This document shows, piece by piece, positions 1-11,539 of a DNA stretch of 64,000 nt. How positions within the stretch are numbered: the stretch's first letter is position 1; every line of letters begins with the position of its first letter. Origin of the DNA: Dermacentor variabilis (lineage: Eukaryota > Arthropoda > Arachnida > Ixodida > Ixodidae); contig NC_134570.1 in the NCBI RefSeq assembly GCF_050947875.1, positions 207,605,750 through 207,669,749 of the forward strand. The letters are read 5' to 3'. The notes below the pieces were generated by a model, which worked only from the letters and a program-made list of their open reading frames with translations, had not been told where the DNA came from and made no database searches. The translations under genes were made by a program, and so were the position numbers.

Positions 1-1264
1 GTTTCACCAACCCCCTCGAATGCTCTAAGCCACGCTTTCCCACTCGTAGCGTAACGCATCGCCCGCGTAGGTCTTCCTTGCCCCTCGCCGTAATCTTGTT
101 TGCAAAAAAGCGTCCCGGCCCACCACATGTGAAAAGCTCCTCCATGGCGTGTGCGGGCAGCAGTGCCGCAGTTATCCCCTTGCTCTCCGCGCGAACCTCT
201 GGCGTCCTGTCTTCCTGCACGTCGTGAAACATGAGCTGCACTTGGAAAAAGGAGCAGCTCTATAAGCTGCCAAGTTGAGCAGGCTTCACCGTGCTGACGA
301 GTGACATCAGGACCAGTAGAAGGAGGGGACGGATTTAGATGTGGTATTTTCACACGCTCTTTTGTTTCCGAAAGGTCGTGCTTCAAACCTATATGAAGCT
401 GACAAAGAAGTACTAGAAATTTTGTCAACGGGGACACTACGCTCTAATCCACAACGTCTCTATTCGGCGTGTGATGTGATGCGTGGTGATGTGCCTTTCT
501 ATTCTACTCCCTTTCCTCAGTCTTCATCGTGTTCGTTCTTTTTTCGTTTCGTGATTTTTCTTACCTTTATCTAAATAATAACATTATTGCTATTAATAAT
601 ACGATATCAACAATAAACTAATGTCACGAGATCTCCTAACAGAGGGCGGAAGGAGCACGAATGACTATTGAGACGGACGGCTAGAGAAGCAAGACGACGT
701 GAAATGGCGCCGGGGAGATGGTGGTCGGTACGCTCGGAAAGCTGGTGGTGGTGTCAGGTGCTGTAGGAAGAAGGCGAACGGCTACGGGTTCTTGCTGTTC
801 CAGAGTAACTTCCTAGGGTCGGGTTACGTGGGCACTCGGAAGTGGGCTCCTAGAGTGGAGTTCCCTGGCCGTTGTGTGTCCAAGATGCGACCACTGTGCC
901 ACGTAGGCGGCATGGGTTTCCTAAAGCCCGATGGTCGGCCTTGGTTACGGTATCTGGCTACGTGGCCTGGTGTGTCGAAGCCGTTGCACACGGCCTTGAT
1001 TAACGGAGTTTGACATTGCGCAGCAGCCTTGAAGGAGGCCGCGCTGAAGAGCTCTTCATCACCTCGGTCTTTTTCGCGGGTACCCAATTTTTACGTAAGC
1101 GCACGGGCGCTTCTTAATGGTGCCTCCATTGGATGCACCTCCAGCAGCCGACAGTTGAACCGACAGCGATCAGCTAGTAAAATCCATAACCAAAAGACCA
1201 CAGCAGCGATCAAAATTACTCTGCCAGAACACTGAAGACAGAAGCATAGCAGCAAGACCCCACT
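1..1264. other. no recognised feature
   Basis: Unique-looking AT/GC-mixed sequence. Open frames of 60-105 codons overlap on both strands without family motifs or splice context, so none is called as a gene. Confidence 0.5.
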
Positions 1265-1373
1265 TAATGGAAAATCAGACATCCACCCGTTCGTAGCAAT
1301 TTCTACAAAGGAAACCCATACGGTTTCCTTTTTAGCAATTGCTACGAAAGGGTGCATGTCTGATTTTCCATTA
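1265..1373. repeat. palindromic SINE-tail inverted repeat
   Basis: The left arm starts taatggaaaatcagacatcc and the right arm ends with its reverse complement, so the block folds into a hairpin of roughly 50-bp arms with a few mismatches. The right arm is the same sequence as the tail of the tRNA-like SINE at 1431-1706. The left arm is therefore an inverted tail fragment. The likely origin is two SINE copies meeting tail to tail, or an inversion at the repeat. Confidence 0.75.
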
Positions 1374-1430
1374 GTTAATTACTTCTCTCCACCTTGTGGG
1401 TTTCCGCAGAACTACTACGTCAAGCACTTG
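1374..1430 (+). repeat. SINE tail fragment
   Basis: Continues the right arm of the palindrome with ttaattacttctctccacc and ends near the aactactacg motif. The same tail recurs about 290 bp downstream at the end of the next SINE, so this is the 3' part of a preceding copy arranged head to tail with it. Confidence 0.65.
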
Positions 1431-1706
1431 CCTTTGCTTCGTGTGTTGTCGACAAGTTCGACTTCGCCCTACCATCTGCTAGCCGCCTGGTTAGCTCAAA
1501 TGGTAGAGCGGCTGCCCCGGAAAGGCGGTGGTCCCGGGTTCGAGTCCCGGACCAGGACGAATTTTTCTTCAACTGTGAGGCTTTTCTTTCGAGGAACCCG
1601 TATGGGTTTCCTTTGTGGCAATTGCTACGAACGGGTGGATGTCTGATTTTCCATTAATTAATTACTTCTCTCCACCTTGCGGGCTTCCGCAGAACTACTA
1701 CGACAA
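1431..1706 (+). mobile_element. tRNA-derived SINE
   Basis: A tRNA-like head (1485-1557) is followed by a non-tRNA body and a tail ending in aactactacg. The tail is shared with the fragment immediately upstream, which defines a repeat unit of about 280 bp. SINEs of this build are transcribed by RNA polymerase III from promoters inside the head and moved by LINE enzymes. There is no poly(A) tail and no obvious target duplication. The head-to-tail arrangement with the upstream fragment suggests a short tandem array. Confidence 0.65.
1485..1557 (+). promoter_or_regulatory. tRNA-like head with pol III A and B boxes
   Basis: The 7-nt ends GCCTGGT and ACCAGGA pair at six of seven positions. The D arm GCTC/GAGC forms, the T arm CCGGG/CCCGG is perfect, and the B box GGTTCGAGTCCC matches the consensus. 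The anticodon arm CTGCC/GGCGG gives a loop with GGA at the anticodon position, but the conserved U33 is C and there is one extra base before the stem. It is better read as the promoter head of a SINE than as a functional tRNA gene, although a diverged serine-type tRNA cannot be excluded. Confidence 0.6.
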
Positions 1707-1719
1707 GACCTCACTTATT

Positions 1720-2850
1720 CGCATTAGAGGGTTGCTTCACTTTGTTTTCATTTATTTACCTTACAGACTCCCTTTCAGGGCATCACAGAGGGGAGAATAC
1801 AAAATATTAATAATTTATTCATTCACAGCATAATACAATACAATAGATTATTACTCCTTACCTACCTCATAATGATATAAACATAAAGAACACAATATTA
1901 TACTGTATTTAAGACCATGTTACACGGACACAAACAAAATTTTTCAAACAATTTCAACATTAGCTAAGTAAGGCCGTTCAAATACGAAGCACAAGATAAA
2001 ACTAAGGAAAACATAACGCATATTCTGAGCTTACGAGATTATAATTAGCAGCAGGACCTTTCTCCCCCTATATTTATACTCTTTTACTTTAGAGTATGTT
2101 TCATCGCAGCGTCTTTGAGAGCAGCTACGAAGGTAGCATAGTTAGTATTTTGCGTAGTAGGCCCTCAAAGTCGATTACATTTTCTGGCTACTGAGTGAAG
2201 AAATGAGAACTGTAGGAGATTAGTACGCGCAAATGGATTTTCATCTTTATTGCCATGGAGAATACGTGAAAATAAGCGCTTTGCAGAAGTAATTGTACCA
2301 GCTGCGTATTTAGTTGGGTTGTGAAAAATTTTGTGCAAAATGCGATTTTTCTTCTTTCGTTTAGGGAAAGTAGCTCTCTTTTATAGCGGTAATAGTTGAA
2401 CAAGACGAACAACTCTTCTTGCAATAAAACAATCGGCCTTGTATGTACAGACTCCAATCTATTAATCAAGTAGTGTTTATAGAAACTCCAAGAGCATGAG
2501 TCACACACACGTTCTTAGCCCATGATGCAAGCTTAGGCGACAAGCCTGCTGTTTTTGCCAGTGTGGCGTAGTGGGCGACGAATGAAACCGAGTGTTTTGT
2601 TTGTTTTAGCCAAGATGCTTCCTATAGAATATCACCAGTATATTGCGTGCTTACCTTTGTTGGTAAAAATAGGTACGTTGGCCACATTCCGAGAACGGTT
2701 CATTGACTTTGGACCCTCCTGCTGACGGGGGTGGAAGGCGCTGTAGCTAAAAATTATTTCCCTTAGCCACCTGCTTATTCGAAAGAATTCAAGCTTGTAT
2801 AAACTAGCGAATACCAAGCAGTCAATAAAACTCATTCTTTGTGTTTTCCT
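1720..2850. other. no recognised feature
   Basis: AT-rich sequence without detectable coding or repeat structure. Confidence 0.5.
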
Positions 2851-2854
2851 AACG

Positions 2855-2935
2855 GAGGTGGATTAGCGGTAATGGCTACGCGTTGCTAAGCACGAAGTCG
2901 AGGGTTCGATATGATGGTTGGCGTTGAGCCTCCAT
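2855..2935 (+). repeat. decayed tRNA-like SINE head
   Basis: Contains gctaagcacgaagtcg followed by gggttcgat. This matches the A-to-B box stretch of the SINE family seen complete at 44385-44621. The rest of the body is absent, so this is a fragment. Confidence 0.4.
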
Positions 2936-3030
2936 TACCAGCTAGGACACCGTCACCTCGTTCGTAAATTGAGCAAAGAAATAGCAGATTGTGATGGTTC
3001 TAAATATGCGTGTTTCCATTAAAGAAAATT

Positions 3031-3222
3031 GGTGGAGCCCACAACACTTGAGGGGACTACTGCGGAAGCACCAACGGGAACGCATTGGGAAACTACATAG
3101 CAAACACATAGGGAAAGTACATTAGGAAACAAAAGTGAATCATAATAGTTTCCCAATGTAGTCCCCCAATATGTTCCCTTTAGTGCTTCTGCAGTAGCCC
3201 CATGAAGTGTCGCCGGCTCCCC
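3031..3222. repeat. hairpin-type inverted repeat
   Basis: The arms at 3031-3098 and 3150-3222 are imperfect reverse complements. The clearest part is gggactactgcggaagcac on the left against gtgcttctgcagtagcccc on the right. The length and structure suit a small foldback or MITE. No target duplication is clear. Confidence 0.65.
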
Positions 3223-3647
3223 TTTTTTTTTCCTTTTGCGCCTTCGAATGAAACTTGCCGCGCATGCATCAAACATCTTACGACAAATTTTTTACTTTAG
3301 CACGCGGCAAATTTCCAACTCAATCTTCGGCGCGCCAGACGTGAAATGACATGTTTTTTTGCCGCAACTCAAAATAGACATAAAAGGAAGACGCATAGAA
3401 GGCAACATGGGTGCCGTGAAATGTCGCGAATCAGAGACGAGTTGCAAACAGTAAGACAACTTCGTAACTAGTATCTACCCACAAAACAAGGGATGCAATG
3501 TCGCAGATTACCATTTACACCGGCTTCTATCCATATAGAACACGAGGATTACCACACAGAACAGCGCCTAAGCGTCGTAAAAATTGGGAGCACAACTGCA
3601 CACGTTCACGATGCGTCATTAGCATCGTGTTCTTATCATATTGGATG

Positions 3648-3857
3648 GCGCAGAAATTGGGGTCTCTGACCAAGTCAAGGTAAAAAAACACAAAGATGTT
3701 TCGGAATCTGTAGGGGTGCCCAGTTCGCACTAAAGCAGACTGCTTCTGCTTTACATTTACTTTTGTCTGTTTTAGTGTGACCAAGTAAACCGCATCGCTT
3801 CCGAAACATGTTTGTGTTTTTCCCCTTGACTTGGTCAGAGACCGCCATTTTTTCGTC
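3648..3857. repeat. palindromic MITE-like element
   Basis: The arms at 3661-3706 and 3799-3844 share ggtctctgaccaagtcaagg and its complement and are about 90% complementary. Weaker complementarity continues towards the centre, so nearly the whole 210 bp is one hairpin. Overlapping open frames here are by-products of the repeat. Confidence 0.7.
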
Positions 3858-3859
3858 AT

Positions 3860-4455
3860 AATGCTACCTGGCAAGAAAAACAAACTTTCATCAAGCCCAT
3901 GAACGAATGATATTGGCTGTAAAAGGGACTTCAGAAACTGGCCTTGTATATGGTATTAACGGCTATCTTTATCCAAAATTATGCTAACACAATCAACGTA
4001 CATAGGGAACATGCATCGCATAATTCTGGAGTGGGAAAGGATATCTAAGCGTTTTCGTCAGCTCTTTTGCAACGCGGTGATAAAGCCAGTACTCAGATTA
4101 TTGGTTATCGTATCAATAAGTGTAATGACTCCAGCAGTTATCATAATTTTCTTTTGACTCTCTGCACCACTCCTATTGCTTACAGTAGGGCTTATTAGAA
4201 TACATAATGACCCCAGAAACTGATTGCCTCCTCAGCGCAGTACTGATTCCGGAGTCCAAAGGTGATAGGCTGAATGAGCGTCTATTCACGCGTTGAGGAA
4301 TTTGCTTAGCTCTGCTACGGACGACCGTTGGCGCTACTACCAGTGACGAACATAATTTGTCGAGGCGTAGCCAAAGGATGAAAACACCGCGACCGGCGAA
4401 ATTTCCGCGGGGTGAGATTCCGCGTCAAAGCCTCGAAGAAGCTAACTTCACGGCG

Positions 4456-4457
<2 letters not shown>
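3860..4457. other. no recognised feature
   Basis: No repeat or coding signal seen. Confidence 0.5.

Positions 4458-4458
<1 letters not shown>

Positions 4459-4519
<61 letters not shown>
4459..4519. repeat. (TA)n microsatellite
   Basis: About 30 uninterrupted TA units. It yields false Ile-Tyr repeat frames on both strands. Confidence 0.95.
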
Positions 4520-4522
<3 letters not shown>

Positions 4523-4994
4523 GCGAGTGAGAAACCAAGTGCGGGAATATACAAACACCCTAGCCGCACTGTTACTCGATGTACAGACCGCATTCCATCC
4601 GTGATATTTGTAAGCGATGTTGGATGGTCAGAAGATTAGTATTAGGAATTCATGTATGCAAATCCTACTTGGGGGTATGTCAGGACCATAAAAAAAGCGG
4701 TAAATAGAACATACTAGACGCTTGTGCCGAGCGCACCTTCAGGCAATCTTCTCTGTAAATAAGTGAACGCGTCATCACTTGTGCAAATGCTACGGTGCAA
4801 GATAGTTTCATTTTCTTTCTGGTAATATTGCGTTTTCGATCGGGAAGCGTCAGCACTTCTTGCTTTCGATGCATCAGAAAAGACAATCGTTGCATTTTCA
4901 GTTGAATCTTGACACGCGCGCTGTCATCACTGCGACAGGGCGCGTACACTTTTGCTGAGTCGTGCTGCAGAACTCATCGTGGCCCGCAGCGCTT

Positions 4995-4998
<4 letters not shown>

Positions 4999-5062
<64 letters not shown>
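4999..5062. repeat. (AT)n microsatellite
   Basis: About 32 uninterrupted AT units, 480 bp from the previous tract. Confidence 0.95.
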
Positions 5063-5064
<2 letters not shown>

Positions 5065-5415
5065 TGAATGTAAACGTATACTTTTCAAAATCGTGCGGAA
5101 ATATAAGCTGTCTCATATTGGAAACTTTCATGACGGCTAAAAAGCAAGAGACGGAAAAGCCCGTTACAAAAGGGTTAAGTACGTGTAACCGCAAGCAGAT
5201 ACTTAGCTAGCTTGACGACATCAGTAACGACAACGAAGACACCACTAAAGGGGCACGCCCGCCGTGGACAAGAGATAAAACTGTTGTCGTGTAGACACAC
5301 CGCGTTTTTCTTTTGCAGAGAAGCTTCTACTAGCAAGGCATCGCGATGATACTTATGACGGCGGTACAACATTTTAAATAAATATTCTTCGCACTCATAC
5401 TGCACAGGTACATAT

Positions 5416-6096
5416 TATACAAGGTGATTTCGTGTATTTACGTGATTTTTTTATAAATTTGCTATTGCAGAAAACCTGATTCTAGTCCTTGACTTGAATT
5501 ATTCAGAGAGGCGGATATTACTTGCACCAGAAATTGAAAAAAAACATATTGACTAATTAGAAATAATCGCTTATTAACTTCAGAAATAATTACTTTGGCC
5601 CAAATATTGAAATTTATTAATTGTATATAGCCGGTGAGCTTGCAAAACTTACCCACTTGGAATGAATTTCTAGGATGACACCAGTCTGGAGATATGCGCC
5701 ATCGAACTGGTCATAAAAGCACGCTGTTGTTCCGCTTACTTTTTTAACAACACGCTCTCTTATGCACTGAAGGAAAAGTATAACTGTAACGTCCATCTAT
5801 TTCCTCCCACATTTTGGGAAATCATATATTGAAACTGGGGTCATTCTGGAAAGTCGTTTCAAATGGATACGTCATGCAAGTTCACCGGCTAGAATTCGTA
5901 AATTCATGCCCTAAATTTCGCAATTAAGAAATAATTTGTGAATTTTTGGTAATTAGTTGAATATATGTTTTGATTTCGTTCGCTAGTAATTTCTGCCTGC
6001 TTGAATAATCCAGCTCAAGGACAAGAATTATGCTATTTGGCACAGACAATTTTTAAACTTTCAATAAATCTTGAAAATGATCCCCCTGTACATATA
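5416..6096. mobile_element. mariner/MITE-like element, putative
   Basis: The left end reads tatacaaggtgatttcg. The reverse complement of the right end reads tatatgtacagggggatc. Both resemble the TATACAGGGTG ends common in Tc1/mariner-type relics of arthropods. The 680-bp interior is AT-rich and has no transposase frame, so it would be a non-autonomous copy. The inverted ends match only partly. Confidence 0.4.
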
Positions 6097-6099
6097 CGT

Positions 6100-9000
6100 C
6101 ACATATATACGCTTTCATGGTAGGCAGTTACGTTAACAACTATTTATGCTTCAATGGAAGTCCCGGTATAGTCAACGTGCTTTACTTCCGTACTTATTTC
6201 CTAGCCATTTTACTAGCGTTCTCATTCGCCGGACTAATCGTAAAATATAACTACATTTCTCCGTCTCCAACCGGATATTGGACTGCATCCTCTGCACACC
6301 GAAGACAACGTGGGAAATGGTCCAGAAGTTCCTTAGGAACATTATTTGAGCCCAACGTTGAGGTAATGCTAGAGACCACAGCGCAGCAATGGCAACAACA
6401 TTTGTGGAGAACAATACCACTGAACAAACAGGCTAGGGAAGCGAACGTTTCCTACATTGCGACGCCCTTTCATTTTCTTATTCTGTACAAAAGGAAAAAC
6501 CAACCAACTCGGTCATGAATATTAGACGAATAGATATCTCAGGGCAGCGTAAGTTTTAGTTACTCTGTGTCTGTCGATGTTCTGTCAACGGCCGGTCATC
6601 GACGGGGAGAGATGATCTGTCAACGTCAGAATTAACAAAGGATGGTGAGCTACGTTGCGAGAAATAAACACTGCATCAGACGACTGACTTCCTTGCCACC
6701 CGTGAGTTGAGGGCAGCAGGAGCACATAGTCGGAACAAATGTTTTCTTGGACGGCCAGGCAAAGTCCTTTCTCTCGGACCGAACAGCGCGGTTTTGATCT
6801 CCTAATTTCTCCTACTTTATGCTCTCTTTAAGGGTCTGTGTTTGTTTGTTGTTGCTTTCCCCATAGTGCAAATGCTTTTAGCCAGAGAGCTCCGTTGTAT
6901 GCTGCCACGTCCGGACGCCAGATTATTGATGTCCGCTAGAAATTATGGTGGCCGGTAGGGCGCGAGTCGTTAAAGCCTGTCATCTTCCCGCATAGCTGAT
7001 ATGCAAAAAACTATCCCGCAAGCCACCATCTCGCACCCTTTATGAAGATGTGTTTCTTGTATTTTACGAAGAAGCAGCATACATGGCGCGCATTTGCTTG
7101 CGCTGTTCAATCTTTCTTTTTTTTCTTTTGGATATCTGTCCCATAGATTTCTGACGTAGGTGCAGTTAAAAAGAAAGAAGATAATAGCAGCATGGCTTGC
7201 TATTCAAATAGTTGATGTAATTGTAAGTGATTCAAGCTTAGACGCGGCGTTACTATACGACCTGCTCATTTCATGTCTTTTCCAGTGTTGAGTATTTCTC
7301 TTTACTTTCCGCAACAATCTGGGCTCACTTTGCCATAGCCTGTTTGCCTCTTCCTTTATCTCTTGCCACACACAACGCTGAAGGATGACGGAGAGCCATA
7401 ACTCCCGGTCATTTCTGTCGCGTGCGTGCGACGCTCAAGAGAAACACTACCGAAGGCGGTATACAGCGAGGACATTACAGGGGCTTTCCATTTTTGTATG
7501 CTGCGTTCTTTTTACCACACTCTGCCGCTCAGGCACTTTTCTCTTCTTTATTCTTCATCTTGCTTGGTATCAGGTTCTTAGCTCCCCCGCTCCTGTCTTT
7601 TTTTATTGCTCCCTTGTAAACGATGTACTCGTAAATGATTCCTTGTCCGGCTTTCTTCAGAGTTATAGATAGACAGTTTAGCGCTGGTCTAAAAGACGGA
7701 TCCGTGTTTTTTAGTCTGCTCATATTGCTGAAATCACCAGCACGCTTAGCCCATCATGCGCTTCATCCAGCTCACCGAGCACGACCAATGCGGAGGAGTG
7801 AAATAGGAAGACAGCTCCGCTTTCCAAGACCACTGGCCGGAAGCCACATACCGAAAGTCTTCGCGAGCTACTCTCGATGGCCTTCTTTCAGTACCCGCAG
7901 GCGTGTACGTGTACTCGCCTTTTCTTCGGGGGATGTAACGGGGCCCCGGTTAAAATAGGAGTCGCTGTAGCACAGAAAGGCACACGGCTACTGCTGTTCT
8001 GTTCATCGGAGACGTCAAAAAAAGAAAAGGTGAAAGCAAAATGTAGACCATTTGCTCCTCTTTTTCCACTTACTCTATTAAGCGATCCCCTTTGGCCTCG
8101 CGCACGAGAAAGAGTCAGCAGAAAGGAAAATGTGCCATTAGGGCGAATTTTTCTGCTGCTTTATGCGAACATCGTACATTGTTTTAGTGTCCAGTGTTTC
8201 CCTTAAGTTAAACCAAACTTTAGAAACAGAATGGCACGCATTAAGCAAATTACGCCAATAGCCTGCAATTCGAAAGAACTTTTTGCTAAGCAAGTTGGCG
8301 CCGCTTACTAAGCCTTTTCCATAACATTGATCCGCGTATTTCTTCAAATCTTCCGTATTTCAGAACTATGGCGCACGACATCGTGACGGCCACCCGTGCC
8401 GAGCAAGGAACTATGGCTTTCGCATTTAGAAAGCATTTGCTCCTCTAGAGCTGATTTCCATCTTCTGTAGCGTGCAGCCGTAGTGGAGCCACGTTAAAAG
8501 AGTGAGCAAGACTCTACGCTCGGAGCTCTGGCGCCAGGTTAAACTATACCCACAGTGGCTGTCTAGGCTGAAGCTCAGGGAATCCAGAAGTAAAACGAGC
8601 CAAACGCCAGCGTCAATGTTGAGAAGCATCAACGCTGTGTCTGTCGACTACCCTATACGTCCCGTCTTAAGGAATATTTGCAGGCTCCAAGCAGCTAAGT
8701 TAAACACACTCGTGGGGAAGCATGCTTGCTAGTTTGGTCAGCCTCTCGGTGAACACAGTCTACACTTATTTAAAGGTACGGCGCTTGAGAGTGTTGGGCG
8801 AAAGAACCTTCGTGAAGTAATCGCGCGTTAGTTTCATAAAAAACAGTGGTATTGGTTAAGTCCCGCGTGCCAGCGAATCATCTTCTGGCAGTCGATCACC
8901 CAATCGCTAGGAACGTGCCTGTTGAGTAGCGTGAAAACTGTTTATTGATGGTGGGGGCAGTGTACAGATGTCTGTATTGAAGACAAAAACTAGACGTCAA

Positions 9001-9420
9001 AAGTGCACCATCCAACCTGTGGTGGTGGTTTTCAAAAACAATCTTGCGCCTGCTGCAGTCAGACGGAAATCGTGGCGTCGTGGCGCGATCCGAATCAACT
9101 TTCAATGAAGAAAAAGCTTTATCTGTCATTACTAAAAATTTTTTGGCGTGAAAGCTTGCTGGGTGCAAGTGGAGAAACTATGTGAAGAAATTGAGAATAA
9201 ACGCTCGGCAAACAAAATTTTAAAACATAAATACGAATCTCTGACATTATTATTCAGTGCGAAACCTATAAGAAAGGTACACCCTTCAGGATAATTGTTA
9301 GTGAGGGAAGGACTTGAGAGCTTCAAGTGAGCAGTTTCATGTTAAAGTATTCAAATATGCTAGATGGGGGCAAGCAACGTTCTGCCAAAAAAGATATTCA
9401 CGAAGGCAGTCGGTTTTGCT
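6100..9420. other. no recognised feature
   Basis: Contains a 133-codon frame at 6117-6518 and several frames of about 100 codons at 7385-8206. None shows domain motifs or consistent splice sites. Treated as non-coding. Confidence 0.45.
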
Positions 9421-9423
9421 ACA

Positions 9424-10483
9424 TTAAAGGGACACTAAAGGTTACTATTAAGTCAACGTGAACTGTTGAAATACCATCCCAGAAACCTCGAAACGCTTGT
9501 TGCGTGCCAAGGAGAGACTTATTTTAAGAGGAAATGCGTTCTGAAGCGTCCGCGTACCTCTAGCGCAGTTCAAATCGCCCGCCCTCCGATCGAGGAGTAC
9601 TGACATCATGGTCTCTTAGTGACGTTGCGCCATCAGTGAGTAGAACGGCGTCCGCAGACGGCGCTACGGCTTTTCTGCGCAAAACGCGAACGCACGGCCA
9701 GAAACAGAGCCAAGACAGAGCCGACAGGAGAGCGAAAGCGGGAGCATGGTGGCTAGCGGAACGAGAAACGCGCGACCATCAGCTGGTACTTCATTCTATG
9801 ACGCAAACTTCGACGCTCGTCGCAACGGACCCTGACAACGACGGAATGGCTCGTGATGGTGGGCTCAACTCCAGCGATTTGAGCACTGACGAGCGCGACC
9901 TGCTGCTGAGGGCTCGCGCTGCCGGCGTCGTTGCGTACTACGACGGCGGCCTCGACACCGGCTCTCCGGAGCGGGAAAGCAACGAGGGCTTCCCACGACA
10001 TCAAATGGACGTGGCATTCTCGCTGCTTCTTCCAAATGAAAGTTTCGCGGGCCAGCAGAACCCTCACAGCACGACGCTATAACGAAACTACTGAAACTCC
10101 AAAGCGTCCCCGGCGCAGAGTCGAGCGAAAACGAAACCTTTCGACCACCCACCACCCATATTACTGAAGGGTAACGTAAAAATGTTATTTTTTCTTAGAA
10201 TCGAATAGACGTAGACAAGTAGCATTTTTTTCCGTCTTATAATTGAATGAAATGATATTTTTAATACGAGTAGTTGAGTATTAGTAACACGAATTATGAG
10301 GAGTCCTTTCGTCATCGGGCTAGTACCGGAATGTCGCTGGGGGGTCTCAAATCGTGTCATGCATTTACCTCAATTTCTCGGTTACTAAAGCTCTGTTCGC
10401 GATTATATTGACGCCTTAGACGTTCTAGAACATTGATCTACCACTTTAACTTGACTTTCTGGTAACCTTTAGTGTCCCTTTAA
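9424..10483. mobile_element. TTAA-bounded DNA transposon
   Basis: TTAA stands at both edges (9424-9427 and 10480-10483). The inverted ends begin AGGGACACTAAAGGTTAC, are identical for 18 nt on each side, and stay similar to about 33 nt. TTAA target duplication is known for piggyBac and Kolobok superfamilies. The end sequence does not start with the CCC usual for piggyBac, so Kolobok-like is preferred, weakly. The 1,060-bp unit is too short for a full transposase. Its GC content (about 9540-10150) is higher than the flanks because of the internal frame. Confidence 0.8.
9636..10082 (+). CDS. transposon-internal ORF, unknown function
   Basis: A 148-codon frame lies wholly inside the TTAA-bounded element. 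The translated mid part has an acidic stretch with DLSTDERDLLLRARAAGV and then AYYDGGLD, which looks like genuine amphipathic protein rather than a random frame. An overlapping frame at 9931-10167 continues with a basic segment (RPRRRVERKR), suggesting that one ancestral protein has been split by a frameshift near 10060. A possible splice donor (AGG|GTAACG) follows near 10170. I do not recognise the family. It could be the first exon or a remnant of the protein encoded by the autonomous partner. The start codon is not well defined. Confidence 0.4.
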   Translation: MSRTASADGATAFLRKTRTHGQKQSQDRADRRAKAGAWWLAERETRDHQLVLHSMTQTSTLVATDPDNDGMARDGGLNSSDLSTDERDLLLRARAAGVVAYYDGGLDTGSPERESNEGFPRHQMDVAFSLLLPNESFAGQQNPHSTTL

Positions 10484-10489
10484 CGAAAA

Positions 10490-10930
10490 CATACAGTACG
10501 CCTATTCTGTGGATACGGAAGAATCGTTTTATTGGGCACCACACTCTGAGCTCGCTATAAGGTAAATCTTTTCAAATATGTTGCTATTCTATTTCGCTTC
10601 GCTAGGCCTGTGCCATACGCCAAAAATGTTTGTTGTCATGCCTGATTTTCCTGTCTGTCACGAGACGCCACAAAAACACCGACAATTCCCCATTTCTTCC
10701 ATCTCGATATAAAGTGCAGCCACGGATTATACATAATCAGGATGAAAAAAAAACATTGCTCTCTGATTCTACGATTGTGTTACCATTAGACTTCCGCGAT
10801 TGGTGAAAATGTGGCATCGTTTTCGTGCCACGCCTAGATAGCCTGTGTCACACTACGTCAGAAAACTTCGGACACTCACTACGTCAAAGTGACCTGTGAG
10901 CACTCAGGAAGCATTAATACCCACGATTGT
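10490..10930. other. no recognised feature
   Basis: AT-rich, no structure seen. Confidence 0.5.
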
Positions 10931-10937
10931 TGCTTAC

Positions 10938-11155
10938 AGGATTTGGCATTGCGCTGCTAAGCACGAGATTGCCGGGTGAAATCCCAGTCGTGGCGTCCGA
11001 ATTTCGATGGGAGCGAAATGCGAGAACACCCGTGTTGTGTGCATTGAATGCGCGTTGAAGAAACGAAGATGATCAAAATTAGTCCGGTGTCCCCCCCCCC
11101 CTTTCGGCGAGCTTCATAATCATATATGGTTTTGTTGCATAATACCCCAGAACAT
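10938..11155 (+). mobile_element. decayed tRNA-derived SINE
   Basis: Head remnant gctgctaagcacgag followed by a damaged B box, then the family body (aatttcgatgggagcgaaat and acacccgtgt). The tail cttcataatcatatatggtt corresponds to the ctcataatca..tggttttg segment of better copies. A C-run interrupts the body. It belongs to the family of the copy at 44385-44621. Confidence 0.65.
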
Positions 11156-11159
11156 AAAC

Positions 11160-11500
11160 AAGCATCAATATCCTCAACAAAACTAAACTGTTCTTCTTTT
11201 CTTTTGTGAACTAGACGGAGATTGCCACATTTCAAAAGCGAGTTGAAGGCGGCTTTCCACTGATTGCTCCGGCGCCGTGTACTCGATCGAAGCTGCCGGC
11301 GAGAATTGATTTCTTCGCCTATAATAAAACTTATGTGTAAGGGTTACCGAGTCCATTCGGCATAAAGACGATACCGCTGTGCCAAATCTTCATGGGCGTC
11401 CATCTAAGCGTCATTTTTAAGGCGGCGCTGCACGTCGACAAGCCACGGCAGGACAAGCAAGTGGACCAGTCGCGCACGCCTCCATTCCAACCCGGTTATG
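11160..11500. other. no recognised feature
   Basis: Includes a GC-richer stretch leading into the LINE. The true 5' edge of the LINE may lie here. Confidence 0.4.
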
Positions 11501-11539
11501 TAACTTCACGCTTACGATGGCAACGGCCAAAGACTCATT

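Noticed and set aside
1485..1557. Functional tRNA-Ser gene
   Set aside because: U33 is missing, there is one extra base before the anticodon stem and one acceptor mismatch, and the sequence continues into a SINE body.
4315..5194. Ile-Tyr repeat proteins around the TA tracts
   Set aside because: Artefacts of (TA)n, present on both strands.
6117..6518. 133-codon frame with a hydrophobic stretch on +
   Set aside because: A single possible membrane segment and no family resemblance; begins next to a MITE-like end.
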